Assembly (NCBI GenBank): GCA_030704615.1
Contig: CM060731.1
Location: forward strand, 65,764,756 to 65,824,755
Source: Takakia lepidozioides
Taxonomy: Eukaryota > Streptophyta > Takakiopsida > Takakiales > Takakiaceae
Direction: 5' to 3'
DNA length: 60,000 bases
The position numbers were made by a program, and so were the translations under genes. How positions within the stretch are numbered: the first letter of the stretch is position 1; each line of letters begins with the position of its first letter. Shown in pieces: positions 1 to 11,526 of this stretch. The notes beneath the pieces are model-generated. The model had not been told where the DNA came from, made no database searches, and saw only the letters and a list, made by a program, of their open reading frames with translations.

Positions 1-2190
1 CTCTTTGATTAGTGTTTGGCTTATGAAGTCCGCTAGAGGGGATGAGGGGATTCTCATTTGTGGTCAAACAATTGATGGTCTCACCGACAGTTTAAGTCGC
101 CGACGTAGGTGTAACCTATTTTTTCTTTGTTGGGCATTCAATCTGCAACTACGCATACAATTGGGCCTCAATTGGCATGTTGTGCGAGTGTAAGTTCGAT
201 TGCCCGCCTCCAAAATAACCCCATGGGCAAAGGGCAAGGGCAACTAGAAACCCAACATGGGTTACAAAATCCCGCAAGGGGAAGAGGCTCTTATTTACGC
301 TAGCTCCGGCTGGCGTCATATATATATATGGTTGCGAAATGTAGACAACTAGGTCCCACCAAACTACTCCCCTCCCCAAAATTGCAAACCCAAGTTGATG
401 ATGAGGGTCCATCACCGAGAATTTCATGAAGTTAGTTCACAATGTGATGTACGGAAAGGTACGCAATTGTTGATAAAACTGGACTCTCGTGATTAGATGC
501 TTCAAAACTCTAGCTGACCATATAATGAGGTTTGGGGAGCACCCTCCGCGCACCTAAGGGGATGTTAGAAGTTAGAACATTTACAGTCAGTAACTAGATA
601 GTAAAAAATCGGGATTGTCTCTACGAACTATGGTTGAGAAATGAAGGGGCAGACCCACCTTTCAAAAAGCAAAGACAAAGGCCTTGAGTTGAATCTTCTT
701 ACACCTAATATGCTTATATGCAATGTTGAGCATGTAGATTTGAAGGGCTCATTTATTCATGAGTGCCTTTGAAAGGCCAATTAAAACCCACTATTTTGTA
801 GGGGATGGTGCCCTTACACGAAAACTCAATGGGGTCTGTGAGGGCATGCACCATGAAGGCCGTCGCATCCGAACTCCCACATCAACCTGTTGCATTTACT
901 AAAAAGGGGGGTTGTGAACATGATCGAATGAACAACAAACATATGAAGCCCAACATAGTATATATATATGTACACAGTGGCAATGCACATTACTCACGAC
1001 TTTGCAACCAACAAGGCACATCAATGCATTGCAATTGGCAGCACCGGCTGTGAAAGATTCTGTTTGAAAACAAGTCAAACAGTTGGGCGATTTCTAGATT
1101 CCACATGCAAAAGGCTCTGATGTGGTTTCCCCCAGTTTTGTGCAACAAGGATGGAGGCTTGCTTTCAATGTGACGTGCAGACACCTAGATATGAACATCC
1201 CACAATAGGATAAAATAAAAGAAAGTAAGGGCATGCTAGATTCCCTCCGAACCCTTTCATATAATCCCTGCAAACATGGCTGCCCTAAAACTATGGAGTG
1301 GATAGAAGCAGACTGCAAATGCAGGACAACTTTAGGGTTTGGGTTACCTCATCTTCGGTCAATGTCTAGTAGGACGTGTTGATGAGCCCTAAATCAAGTA
1401 CCAGACATTTACTTCAAGGCCAGTGGTGGGTTCCTTGATGGGCATGATTCAGTCTGAAATCAACACGTTGGCGCTTGTGAAGCTACAAAAATTTCACGCT
1501 CCTGGAGAATATTGTGATTCAAAATTCAAATCAAAGCAAGCCCAAGCCCAAGGGAACTTTCTCTCTTTGTTTGTACTCTAGTGGGACCTCAGGGTACAGA
1601 ATGTTCAACAAGGACGCTCCACTGGAAGGTCCCACCACGACAAATGTCACTTGTCGCTGAGCTTAGCACAGCTTCAAAGTTCAGTGGTGACATCCTTGAC
1701 ATGGGCCTCTCGTCCAGACATTCTACCGAGCCAAAGTGTTGGGAATCGAAACAACTGGGAATGGACGTACGGAATGAATGAATGAGTGGATCCATGGCAG
1801 TAACTCGAGGGCGTGCACCTCCACCGGATAGATTTCCTATCGTAGCTACTTATAAGAAGCCTCACAGCTGGTGGCGGTGGTGCCAGTGGAAGATTTGCTG
1901 CAGACAAGAGGCTTTAGTACACTTCCGAAAGACCAACAGAAGCAGCACTAATGATGCTCGCACAATTCTGACAGCTACATGACAAGCGGAGGCTTGGAGG
2001 AAAAACAATCCTTTCGAAACTGGCAGACGTGGATGCATTCCCGGCACTGGAGGTGTCTTCGAACAGCTATGCGCACAATTGGCTTGCCGGAAAGGCTCTC
2101 CTCTGTCTTTTCTCTTTTCGTCTCCCTCTCAAAAAAACATGTATACTTTCTTTCCCCACTCTATAGCCACCACCCTCTCAGCAGACCAAT
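1..2190. other. No gene recognised
   Basis: Only short, unconvincing open frames occur here. Around 715-775 a short stretch on the + strand reads like a Ty1/copia reverse-transcriptase remnant (VDLKGSFIHECL then a stop), too short and degenerate to call. Short TA runs lie at about 317-330 and 958-970. I see no RNA gene or clear repeat boundary. Confidence 0.4.
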
Positions 2191-2230
2191 CAAGTCACAA
2201 CTGAAAAAAACTGGCACTCCCAGATATATA

Positions 2231-2338
2231 GTATGGACTCTAGAGGATCAAAGTTGGCGGACACAACTGAAGAAAACATATCGTATGGACTCTGGAGGAT
2301 CAAAGTTGGACCGACCGGTCCGCCAACTTTGATCCTCT
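2231..2338. repeat. Direct repeat pair ending in a 15-bp hairpin
   Basis: A segment of about 26 bp (tatggactct, then aggatcaaagttgg) occurs twice about 53 bp apart, near 2231 and 2284. The second copy is followed by the exact reverse complement of its last 15 bases: GAGGATCAAAGTTGG, a 13-nt GC-rich loop, then CCAACTTTGATCCTC. The loop contains a further small palindrome, GGACC/GGTCC. This looks like the end of a small foldback element. No target-site duplication was identified. Confidence 0.6.
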
Positions 2339-3131
2339 TGGCAAAAGATACAACAATATTTTTATGTATGAGGGTCTCGGCCGCACTGTGTAAGATCTTT
2401 GTGGAGCCAGGACAAAACATGTTACAGCTGCTAGGATGTAGATAACAACCATATGTTGATAATCTGGCATCTGTTTGGAAGACTGCCTGGGCCAGTCGGT
2501 TTTTATGCGCAGGACCAATGTTTGATGGTAATAGACTGCTTGTTCCTGCTTGAGGTGTGGCACTTTGATAAGTGGCAGGCACCCTCTTCTCTGTGCTCCA
2601 GTGCAATACCATCATCAAGGAGTGTGAAGATGGTACCCACACAGAACACATTGTGGGCACTTGCGTTCACATATACAGCCATTTTCATCTCCTCTACATT
2701 CCACAGCCATGAATTCCTTGCGAGTAATTATAATCATGTATAAAACCATGGCAATTTTGGCAGCTGGTACAAGACCAAAGCCCATCTCTGGTTCGTAAAT
2801 CCTCCACAGCCATATCTCTGCTCTTCTCTACGAGGCTCCTCAGCAAAGGGGATGTTCACAACAACATTGCAGGACACTACTGTACAGCTTGAAATGGGAT
2901 AATTTATAGAACTTGACTGTTGCAAGTGTTGTAATAGGATACACAGTTCTGTCACCTCTTCTTGGCCATGTGTTTGTGCTTAGATCTAGGCCGCACAACA
3001 GGGCCACCACCTGTAATGTGTCTTTGCAAGATTCGAACCAGGCCCTCAGGCTGCACGCCACTAGGCTCAGCAATCCGAACATTAACATGTTCCATGAAAT
3101 CTTTCCTACTTTTGAACAAGTCCTTCCCTGC

Positions 3132-3690
3132 TTACTCCTCTTCAATCGCCATTGGCACGGCATCTTGGTTGGCATCTGAGGTAGAGCCCAAATTGACCTC
3201 CAAAGCACCTGCCCTGTACTCCTCAGGCTTCTCACCTGGAACCTTACCCAGGTTCCATTCCTGTCTGTACACAGCAGCAGACTTTCCCTCCTCTATTCTT
3301 GTAGGGCTACCACCAATATTATTGGTGCCTGTGCCTGCTGACTCCTCGTGTTTGTCCAATTGCAGATGTAAAAGTGCTGTTTGTTGGCCTTCTCTGTGAG
3401 GCTTGTGAGTGTCCAAGGGACCAAGATTTGATATGGTTGGGTAACCAGAGTTCAGGACATGAGAACAGCTTGGAAGGGAATCCCCTTGTTCTCAGAACTC
3501 TCAGGAACTGCATCTGGACATCTATCTTTATCTGATATGACCCGTGCTGCACTTCCACCAGGGTTGTTGGGAGTTGGCCTGCCAACAGGCAGAGAGCTTG
3601 CAGCCACAGTATGCCACCTAGCATCGGCAAAAATGCACACCTGTAGCACATCTTCTGGCAGTCCCTCCAGTATCCTACATCAACCCATGT
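3132..3690 (-). pseudogene. Possible terminal exons of an unidentified gene, frameshifted
   Basis: On the minus strand an acceptor-like TAG near 3690 opens a reading frame of about 75 codons (near its start RILEGLPEDVLQ), which stops near 3450. A second frame, one base out of register, runs from about 3470 to a stop at 3132-3134 and ends in an acidic tail (DAVPMAIEEE). Together they look like one coding sequence broken by a one-base shift, or two exons whose junction I did not find. No family is recognised. It may be unrelated to the better supported minus-strand gene at 5475-7645. Confidence 0.25.
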
Positions 3691-3799
3691 TAAAGCCTGT
3701 CAAACATCAAATTCCAATTGCTAGAGTAGCCCAAGTTCCAGATCAATTAGCTAGGATAATGTTGTACCTGCCTACCAGTCTTCTCCTTCGACACCACCA

Positions 3800-5470
3800 C
3801 CCTTAATCAAGCACCAATAGATGCAATATGTAGGTGCTGAGGCAAACAGCAGCAGATGTTATCAGCTCTACTTCACCACAAATAGGCTGTTAGCACCAGC
3901 TGCCAGCTGTGCATGCACCTGCACCTCAATTGAGTGAGACATACTTCAGAGAATGATTGGCAGATACACGCTGAATTGCTGCTCATCTAATGTCACAACA
4001 TTTTTGTAATGAGAACTTACATGCGTGTCTGCACTGCTGAAACTCAACACTGTCAGCACTTCTATGAGTTAATTTGAGAGTCTTGTGTGTAAGATGTGGA
4101 GACTTTCTGAGCTCATCACACTGGTCCCACCAGAGGTCCCTTGGGCTCCCTGGACAGGCAAACTGCTAAGCAGAGGTTATATCCCACAAATGACGTGACA
4201 TGTGGTCCTTCCATCAAATATGTCCAAGCAGGCTAATTCTCCGACCGCAACAGATAAATGCATCAGACAATCACATAACCTCACAGAAATAATATCTTAG
4301 CTTCATACAAAGCACCATGGAGTCTGTACAGCCATTTACCTCCAAATGAGTGCGGAGATCAAAGCAGGTACGGTGATTGCAGCTGCTAGCACGAGCAGGC
4401 ACCTGCAGCCCATCAATATATCACAATTATTTTCCATGCAGTACCATAACTTCAACTGGTTCACATTTGAGATCCCAGGGATACATTATTTGTTGCGAAG
4501 AGGTCTTGAAAGCCCCATGACACAACCAGTAGGTATTACAAGCCTGCAAAGGCGGAATCAAGTTCAAAGCCTGCAACTACAACTTCCATATGCATGTGTC
4601 CTCAAGCATCCAATGTGGAACGAAAAAGCAAAACATATCATTTGTGATCTTCTGTCGTCACTTATTTAGCTAGACAAGGTCAAAACTTGACATAACTTCA
4701 ATCCAGTGAATCAGCCCTTAGTAACACTTCATGGTATTAAGTATAAAGCTTGTTAGGCATGAAGATCGGTAAATCCTGGCACCCTCACACAGCCACTCTT
4801 GACACAAGACAAGAATTACAATCTCAAGGTCAAGTTACATCCAAAATGATAACTGGTCAACCAGAAGGCCTTTGGCTGACTTTTAGTGCATTCATGAGCA
4901 ATCACCAGATGCCTTTAAGCCAGTCCTCTGAGGCATGATCATCATGCCAGACTTAATGAGAAGACCACAACTCAAGGGATGTTTGACCTTGTGCCAGGCA
5001 TCCAGCACCCATCCAAGAAAGCCAGCAATTCACTTAGTGTTGGCTCCAAACAGCACCAATGTAAATTTAACAAAATCCCACCTGCATAAAGCTGAAATAT
5101 ACGCTGCAAAAACACAAACAACACCTTCACTCTTTGTTCACAATGAAGTCATGCAAATCTAACATGAATTGCATGCATAGACCTGTTCCTAAAAACAGTG
5201 AAATTGTCCATTTGCTAGAAAACCTAGACTGCGGTGATACTTGGTGCAATCTAAACTCATCCTTATATGCAGATAATCATTAACTGATATGAGTAGAGAT
5301 GTTCCAAAAAAGGAATCACCGGCAAACATAGTTGGTTGATTCTTATGCTACCTTACCTTTAACAAATCGCATTACTCATACCACAAGGAGAACTTGACAA
5401 AGGAAACCAGAAGAACCACCCAAAAAGACTCCTGCCAAAAGAATGTGAAATCTCCAGGTCTTGTTGGTGT
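3800..5470. other. No gene recognised
   Basis: Open frames here are short and lack matching splice junctions. Nothing was identified as repeat, RNA gene or transposon. Confidence 0.35.
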
Positions 5471-5474
5471 CCTA

Positions 5475-7645
5475 TCATTCCCTCTGCCTATTGCAAATGG
5501 ACGGGATATATCGTGCTCCATGATATGCAAGATCACCTAGAGTTCCAGTTTCATCAACCACTTGTGCAGCAGTGCATCTATCATTGCGCTTGACGTGAGG
5601 AGTTATCAGCTTTTCACGAAAAGAACGGCGCATCTGGCCAATCACAACCACCACTAATTAGCATGCTCCCACCTGACATCTTGCAGCTACTGTGATAATT
5701 GCTGACATTTTATAGTTGATAAATCCTTATTTCTCGCAACTCTGCAGAAAGCACAGTACCTGGACATTGACCAAGGATTGCACTAGTACTGCATGTCTAG
5801 TATCAAAGACCAACCAGTTGATCCAACAGTTTTGATTGCTCACCAATGCTGCCACACCTTCTGTAAGGACCAGCTTGTTGCTCATATGTTCATCCCCCAT
5901 TACTCGGCATTGGAGAGCTTGCCCAGGTAGCATACTATGTTGGCTGTGCCCTGCTACTGCATGGATTCTCTGGAAAACCACATACCAGTTCCAGACATGA
6001 GGAACAGATCCTATGATCTGTTAAACAAACAGGAAGTCTGGAGAAGGAGCACTTACCTCTACCCCAAGCACTGAACGAGATTGTCCATCGTACTTTTTTT
6101 CAGCCATGCTGCCTGCCTTCATCCGCAATCGCCTACACTTACTGAATCTTGTCCCTAAGATCTCCCATTGCAAAAGGGTGAAGAAACCACGGCTTTTCTC
6201 CAGTGCCCTCCACACAGTATCCACAGACCTAAGTAACTGCACCCACCAACCACACCGTACAACACCAATCTTGTATCACAACTTTAACCGGACAAGTGAT
6301 AGGACAAGGCTTGATATGTCACTCCATGTACAAGTGCATGCATAACAAATAAAGAGACATCCTCTCAACGAGCCACCAGTGTAGCACCACAAGCCACCTG
6401 TGTTTGCTGATGAATGACGCGGAACAAACTTGAGGACAAGGCTCACATATGTATGTAATACGAAAGCATGTGGAGAAGATTTACTGATTACAGTGTTACG
6501 CTAAGAGCATAATGTGATGTGACTTTTTGCAAACACTCTCTTCTAAAAACAGACGGCCCCTAATGTCATCAATCCTCACATCATAGTGTGAAGTCCCACA
6601 TGACAGGGATGCTCATCCAAAACATCTATGTAACTGCACAAGAGTACAATCTATCATAAGCTTGCAGCTTTGACACAACTCTATAAAACTGGCAGAAAAA
6701 TACAAAAATCTCCAGCATGCCACATGAACTTGGATCAGATCTAGTGTGCGGCACACATACTCATGTTACTGTCTGGTAAACACTTCAGCATGGTTTGACT
6801 AGTGAGAAGTTTGAGTGGGGTCTACCTATCACACCTGCAGGTTTCCAAAGCTATGGTTGAAGCACACCTCAGGATTTGCCGAGGACAGCAAGGAATCTAT
6901 CACACCTGCAGGTTTCCAAAGCTATGGTTGAAGCACACCTCAGGATTTGGCGAGGACAGCAAGGAATGATGAACAAGGCTGCGGCACATGATGGGTAGCA
7001 CTGATGTACACATGGTGAAGAGAAGATGCTGCAAAGATCGGGGCCGTGGCTTGGCCTTTCGCAGCATCTTCAAGAGCCATGCTGCCCATCGTGCTGCCAA
7101 CTCTCGTGTTCCTGGTTCCCATCTGCCAACGTGCATGTGTCAGAATAACCCACGCAATGTAGATCCTAGCACTCAACCAACACTTTCCAGTAAGAAGTGA
7201 ATCCCCTAAAACGAATCTGCACGGCCTGCAGCAGCTCAAATCATGTGCAACCTTTAAAGGCTTTAGCTCTGGATACAAAAGAACACTCCCATACTAAAAA
7301 ATCGAGAACATTTTCGCCCTCATCAGAAGACTAACGATGTGTACAGACTAAGACCTACACCTGTTCATTGATCAATCGAGAGAAAACGATGCTACCAGAC
7401 ATGAGCAAATTGCCACAGTCTGCACTCACCTGCTGAGCACCGTCATTTGGGCCATACCAATTTTGAGAGTTTGCTCCATGCGACGCTGACGCTCTATCTG
7501 ACCTGTCGAGGCTGACTGCGATGAAGCACTTCGTTTCATACCCATCCTCGCAGTTGATTCCCTCTTCCATGGCCTTCCAACCCGGATACGACAATCCCTC
7601 ACTACCACTACCCCTTTAGATGGCTGTGGGATCTTTTGGCGCAAC
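5475..7645 (-). CDS. Unidentified multi-exon gene (at least five exons)
   Basis: Five minus-strand exons join in a consistent phase: 7645-7430, 7122-6906, 6236-6057, 5969-5844 and 5633-5475, giving about 297 codons with a stop at 5475-5477. Donors are strong (AG|GTGAGT at 7430, GAG|GTAAGT at 6057, TTG|GTGAGC at 5844). Incoming and outgoing phases agree at all four junctions, which is the main evidence that this is a gene. The 5' exon is not located: the first listed exon needs two bases from upstream. The product is basic (for example KMLRKAKPRPRS) and hydrophilic, with no signal peptide or membrane segment in the part seen. The last exon has motifs such as RRSFREKLITPHVKRNDRC and QVVDETGTLGDLAYHGARY, whose family I do not recognise. 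The donor of the second listed exon lies in a 71-bp tandem duplication. The last acceptor (GGCCAG|ATG) is the weakest junction. Confidence 0.5.
6826..6967. repeat. 71-bp tandem duplication
   Basis: A unit of 71 bp beginning CTATCACACCTGCAGGTTTC occurs twice in tandem at 6826-6896 and 6897-6967, with one difference noticed (TTTGCCGAGG versus TTTGGCGAGG). Near identity implies a recent duplication. Read on the minus strand, each copy carries the same exon end and splice donor, CTGCAG|GTGTGA. Confidence 0.85.
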
Positions 7646-8162
7646 CTGATGCCAAATGCGCAATTTACATTGATGTGAGGAGCTTACGGAGTTTCTGCTT
7701 CGTACCGGCAAAATGGTGTAAGGCGAACGATATCGAGAGATGGTAATCAAGGATGTCTAAAAAGCACACACAGTGTATATGGAGCGGGTAGAGGATTTGT
7801 TGATACAAGTGCGTCCGACTCTTGCAGCTGTTTGCAGCTCCACTATGCATTGCTCGCCCAGCGCACGCCACACCGCCACTATTCTCTCTAGGCTTACCTG
7901 TTCAGAAGCAAACCCTCCAAGCATGCAAGACGCAAGTGTTGCATAGGGCACAGCAGACCTCACAAATGAACGGCTGGCTCAGGGTTCTGTGTGTGTCAGT
8001 CCCGACAAAAATTCTGTGCGCTGACCCATCAGAGCTTTGCTCTTGCACATGCTGCCAAAACATGAACACTCACAGGGGTACTGTACGCGTGTAGTGTGAA
8101 CAGTGTACATATCAGGACGATCAGCTGCCTCCTGCATACAATACATCCAAGCCCTGCCAAAT

Positions 8163-8826
8163 TCTAGCGACGACTGAAGGTCGGAGACTAGTTTAGCGTG
8201 GAGCAGGAATAGGGTGCCATAGCGCCACGTGATCATCACCATGTCATCCTAGACACGTCATCATAGACACGCATCTTCGCCATGTCATCACAGCCACGTC
8301 ATCGTCGTCATGCCACGTCGTCGACAGCCACAGTGCCACACCATCCGTCGCCATGTCATCGTAGACACATCATTGTAGCCACGTCATCACGCTGCGTCGT
8401 TGTCGTCAGCCATAGTGCCACATCGTCATGGTCATGTCATCATAGACATTGTCATTGTAGCCCGCAGCATCAGAGCCACGACATCGTCGTCACGCCACGT
8501 GTCATCGTCAGCGAGCGCCACATCATCGTCGTCATGTCATCATAGCCACGTCATCATCGCCATATCATCTAGCCCCTCATCACACCAAGTCGTTGTCTCC
8601 AGCCATAGTGCCACATCATCATTGTCATGTCATTGTAGACACGTCATCATAGCCACATCATCATAGCCACGTCATCGTCATCACGCCACATCATCGTCAT
8701 CACGCGTCGTCAGCCGTAGTGCCACATCATCGGCACCACGGCATCATAGCCACGTCATCGTCGCCATGTCATCGTAGCCACAGCATCTTCGTCAAGTTTT
8801 TTGAAACCTGCCCGAAATGCCCGAGG
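8163..8826 (-). repeat. Expanded ACGTCAT-rich minisatellite inside a dispersed element
   Basis: From about 8237 to 8790 the + strand is a degenerate array of 12-16 bp words such as GCCACGTCATCATC and GCCATGTCATCGTA. A higher-order block recurs (CAGCCATAGTGCCACATCATC and variants near 8330, 8410, 8595 and 8710). The flanks, 8163-8240 and about 8790-8826, match on the minus strand the two ends of a compact element at 59622-59811, where only about 30 bp of the same motif lie between them. ACGTCA/TGACGT, the core bound by plant TGA/bZIP factors, recurs many times. Open frames through the array are low-complexity by-products. Confidence 0.8.
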
Positions 8827-8975
8827 TGTCTTGCAGGGCGGGGAAGAGACTATGATGTCCCCGCGTGCCTAAGCACGGAGGGGTTGCACGTTTCAGAGAC
8901 TGATCTCGGAGGGAGATCCTCCATGGTGGATGCTGCACAACGTTTTTGCTTTCAAAATTGGGAAGTTCTCTGGGG

Positions 8976-10054
8976 TATTGGAGCAGGGAAGAAGGTGTTT
9001 GGAGTGTTCTAAAAGGCACACCAATATGCAAACAATCCTGAGTTTCTTGGGTGCGCTGAAAATGCACTAGGATTGCGAGAGTGGCTGGAATCAATGGGCC
9101 ATACCTACGTTGTGACCTCGGACACGGACGTCCCTGAGTTTGGTACTAAAGAATTTTGCGCTCACGCTTATGTACTCAACTTCGAACTATAGATTCGAGG
9201 ACACAAGGGTGCCCCCCATTCTTACCAAGTAATGTGCATGATCACATGTACGCAGAGTTGGATAAGGAGTTGCCGGATAGCAACATCCTCATATCCTCAT
9301 AACGACGCCATTTCATCCTGCCCACATGACTTCCGATCGCCTCAAGAAAGGCAAAAAGTTAGAGCTCCTGGTGACAGCGGGCGTGGGCTCAGACCACATT
9401 GATCTTAAAACAGCAACTGCGGCTGGTCTCACAGTGACCGAGGTCACAAGTTTCAATTTTGAATGCCGATCCCACCTTCATCTGAGCTATTACAGGCCAA
9501 TTGTTAGATTGGTTTCCAGCGTAACCCACTAGGAATGCTCTTACTCTGGAGCTGATTGTGGTGATTACGTGATTACACACACCAGGGTAGGACCCACTCG
9601 GTCTACAACCGCCTCCCACACAAATCTGGTTGCAGGTTTGATCGAGTGTTATGTGGGTTGGCAAGATTTGACATATGATTACCCCTGAACAGAGATGTGG
9701 CAGATAGCGCTGCCCAGGGTTACACTGCCAGAAATACGGAGGCAGAATGGAGGCAGTATATAGCCCTTGAGGTAATCTTAGGGCTGGTGAGAGGGAGGGA
9801 GCACAGAGAGGAGACGTTGATCAACTCTTTTTACACGCAGTGAATGCATGTGAACCTAGTCTTGTACGGTGACTCTGGGAAGACTTTCTCGCACAAACCT
9901 GCATGTTGGGAGACAGGAAGCAATGTGACATCCGTGGCAGAACATGAGTTGATGCGCATACTGGTTCTGGTGCGAAACTTTCTACCAGGATGGAAGCAAG
10001 TGTTGGAAGGGCGCTGGGACGTGGCAGAAATAGTTCACAGATCACACGACCTGG
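8976..10054 (+). pseudogene. Formate dehydrogenase pseudogene, 5' half, introns retained
   Basis: Three exon-like blocks match NAD-dependent formate dehydrogenase, a mitochondrial D-2-hydroxyacid dehydrogenase oxidising formate to CO2. Block A (8976-9142) has GKKVFGVF, a TAA stop at 9010-9012 where the family has Tyr, then [20 protein letters not shown]. It joins in phase, with a GT donor at 9143, to block B (9256-9449), which includes [14 protein letters not shown], a short insertion that shifts frame near 9297-9305, then [12 protein letters not shown] and AAGLTVTEV. Block C (9917-10054) has SVAEHELMRILVLVRNFLPG and HRSHDL. The glycine-rich NAD-binding motif and the catalytic half that should follow are absent. 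Introns are kept, so this is a segmental duplicate and not a retrocopy. It lies directly beside the ACGTCAT array. Confidence 0.85.
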
Positions 10055-10059
10055 GAGGC

Positions 10060-11500
10060 AACAAAAGAGGCCAGATACCCCAACAAGAGGCCCAAGAGCC
10101 CTCAGAAAACAAGAAGCCTGAGCTTCTCAAAGTATGCACAGCCAAATTCCCAAACAAGGTCGCAAGTAAATTTCAGAAGGTTTGGACAGGGAGTTCGGGA
10201 TGCATCACAAGTGATGTGCGAAGTACTCGAGCAGGACTTTCAAGTACCACATTTTGAGCTCACCAGCAAGTCACGGGGACATGCTTTATTGATATGGGTA
10301 AGCACTCACTTTTGTATGCTCTCCGCAATACAAGGCGCCTCCCTAAAGTACGAGAGGTTAGATACAACTGTACATGATGCATTTGTTGACTGCCTGCATG
10401 TACATAATCCGTAAAATTGGTTGGGGGAAAGCTATGATGTGTCAACGTGGACTTGTTTATGGACGTCTTTATCCACTCAAAGTGTACTAACACAGTTGAA
10501 ACCCTCAAGCCTTTCCACCTGAGATCACTGATGGAATGCAGCTGAGTCTCAACCCCAAATCCAATCATGACTGGAGAGGACATGTTGCTCCAGGAGCTAT
10601 GATAGAGTACATGAGTATATCGATAAGCTTGTGCGAGACATAGCAGCAGACAATGGATGCCTTGCTACCAGCTACGACACAGTATCTAAACAGACTGGTT
10701 GGAAAATACACACTATCAAATCTTACTTCAGGGGGAAACCTCAACACACACTAATAAGGCTTTTCAGATGGGCAGCAGGACAGAAATATCATTGCTCCCT
10801 CCTTCACGCCTTCTGTCCCCTCTTGCAGAGCCACACTCTTCTCTATCCCCTGGATTCATGTTTGCCTGCGCAGCTGCACAGTAACTGAATTAGCTGGTAG
10901 ATTCACACCGATACTTTCCTTTGCAGAAATACAGATAAAATCGATCAATCACGTACACTGCTACAATCATAAAACATTTAAGCCTTGAAGATACAACAAT
11001 TTAGATATTTTTAGGACAAGGCACGTGAATATTGTTGCAGATGACACAAGCTTTCAAAAACAGTGGAACTGACCCCACTAACAGCTTGAGCATTTTCAAA
11101 GATGGACTGGTCTACAATGTCCATATCGTAGTACTCAAGCTGTGAGTGTTAATTCATCTGCAATAAGCTCCATAAGCAATTCCGCAGCACGGGGCGTCCT
11201 CCATGCCCACCCTGATATTCAAGATGATCAATAATGATGGCCATTGATCCTATAAGGTAATGAGTGTTTGTTAAGTGACACAATAAGGTTACCATCAGTA
11301 CACTCACAGCCTTACCTTGAACAGGTATCAGCAGCTGAGGCAGCTCTAAACCCCAACTCATCTACCTTCCAACTCTGCAACATACTATTATGACATTGGC
11401 ACACCATGCAAAATCCCGAACTTCCAGCCTCCCCAACTGCCAGAGATGAAATCCCCAGAAATGGAGAAACCTGAATGGGGAGTGTACTAGTCCTTTGTCT
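10060..11500. other. No gene recognised
   Basis: Sequence between the truncated formate dehydrogenase copy and the 3' end of the phosphatase gene. I found no continuation of the dehydrogenase and no other coding or RNA signal. The last few hundred bases may include the phosphatase 3' UTR. Confidence 0.35.
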
Positions 11501-11526
11501 GGCTATGCAGATCTGCCTCTTTTGCC

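Noticed and set aside
715-775. Ty1/copia reverse-transcriptase remnant (VDLKGSFIHECL)
   Set aside because: Only about 12 residues resemble the motif, with a stop right after and no other domain nearby.
2236-2250. GACTCTAGAGGATC resembles a cloning-vector polylinker
   Set aside because: A diverged second copy (GACTCTGGAGGATC) lies 53 bp away inside a natural repeat and no other vector sequence is present.
8282-8666. Long Ser/His-rich open frames across 8.3-8.7 kb
   Set aside because: They come from the ACGTCAT array, which is open in several frames; no gene signals.
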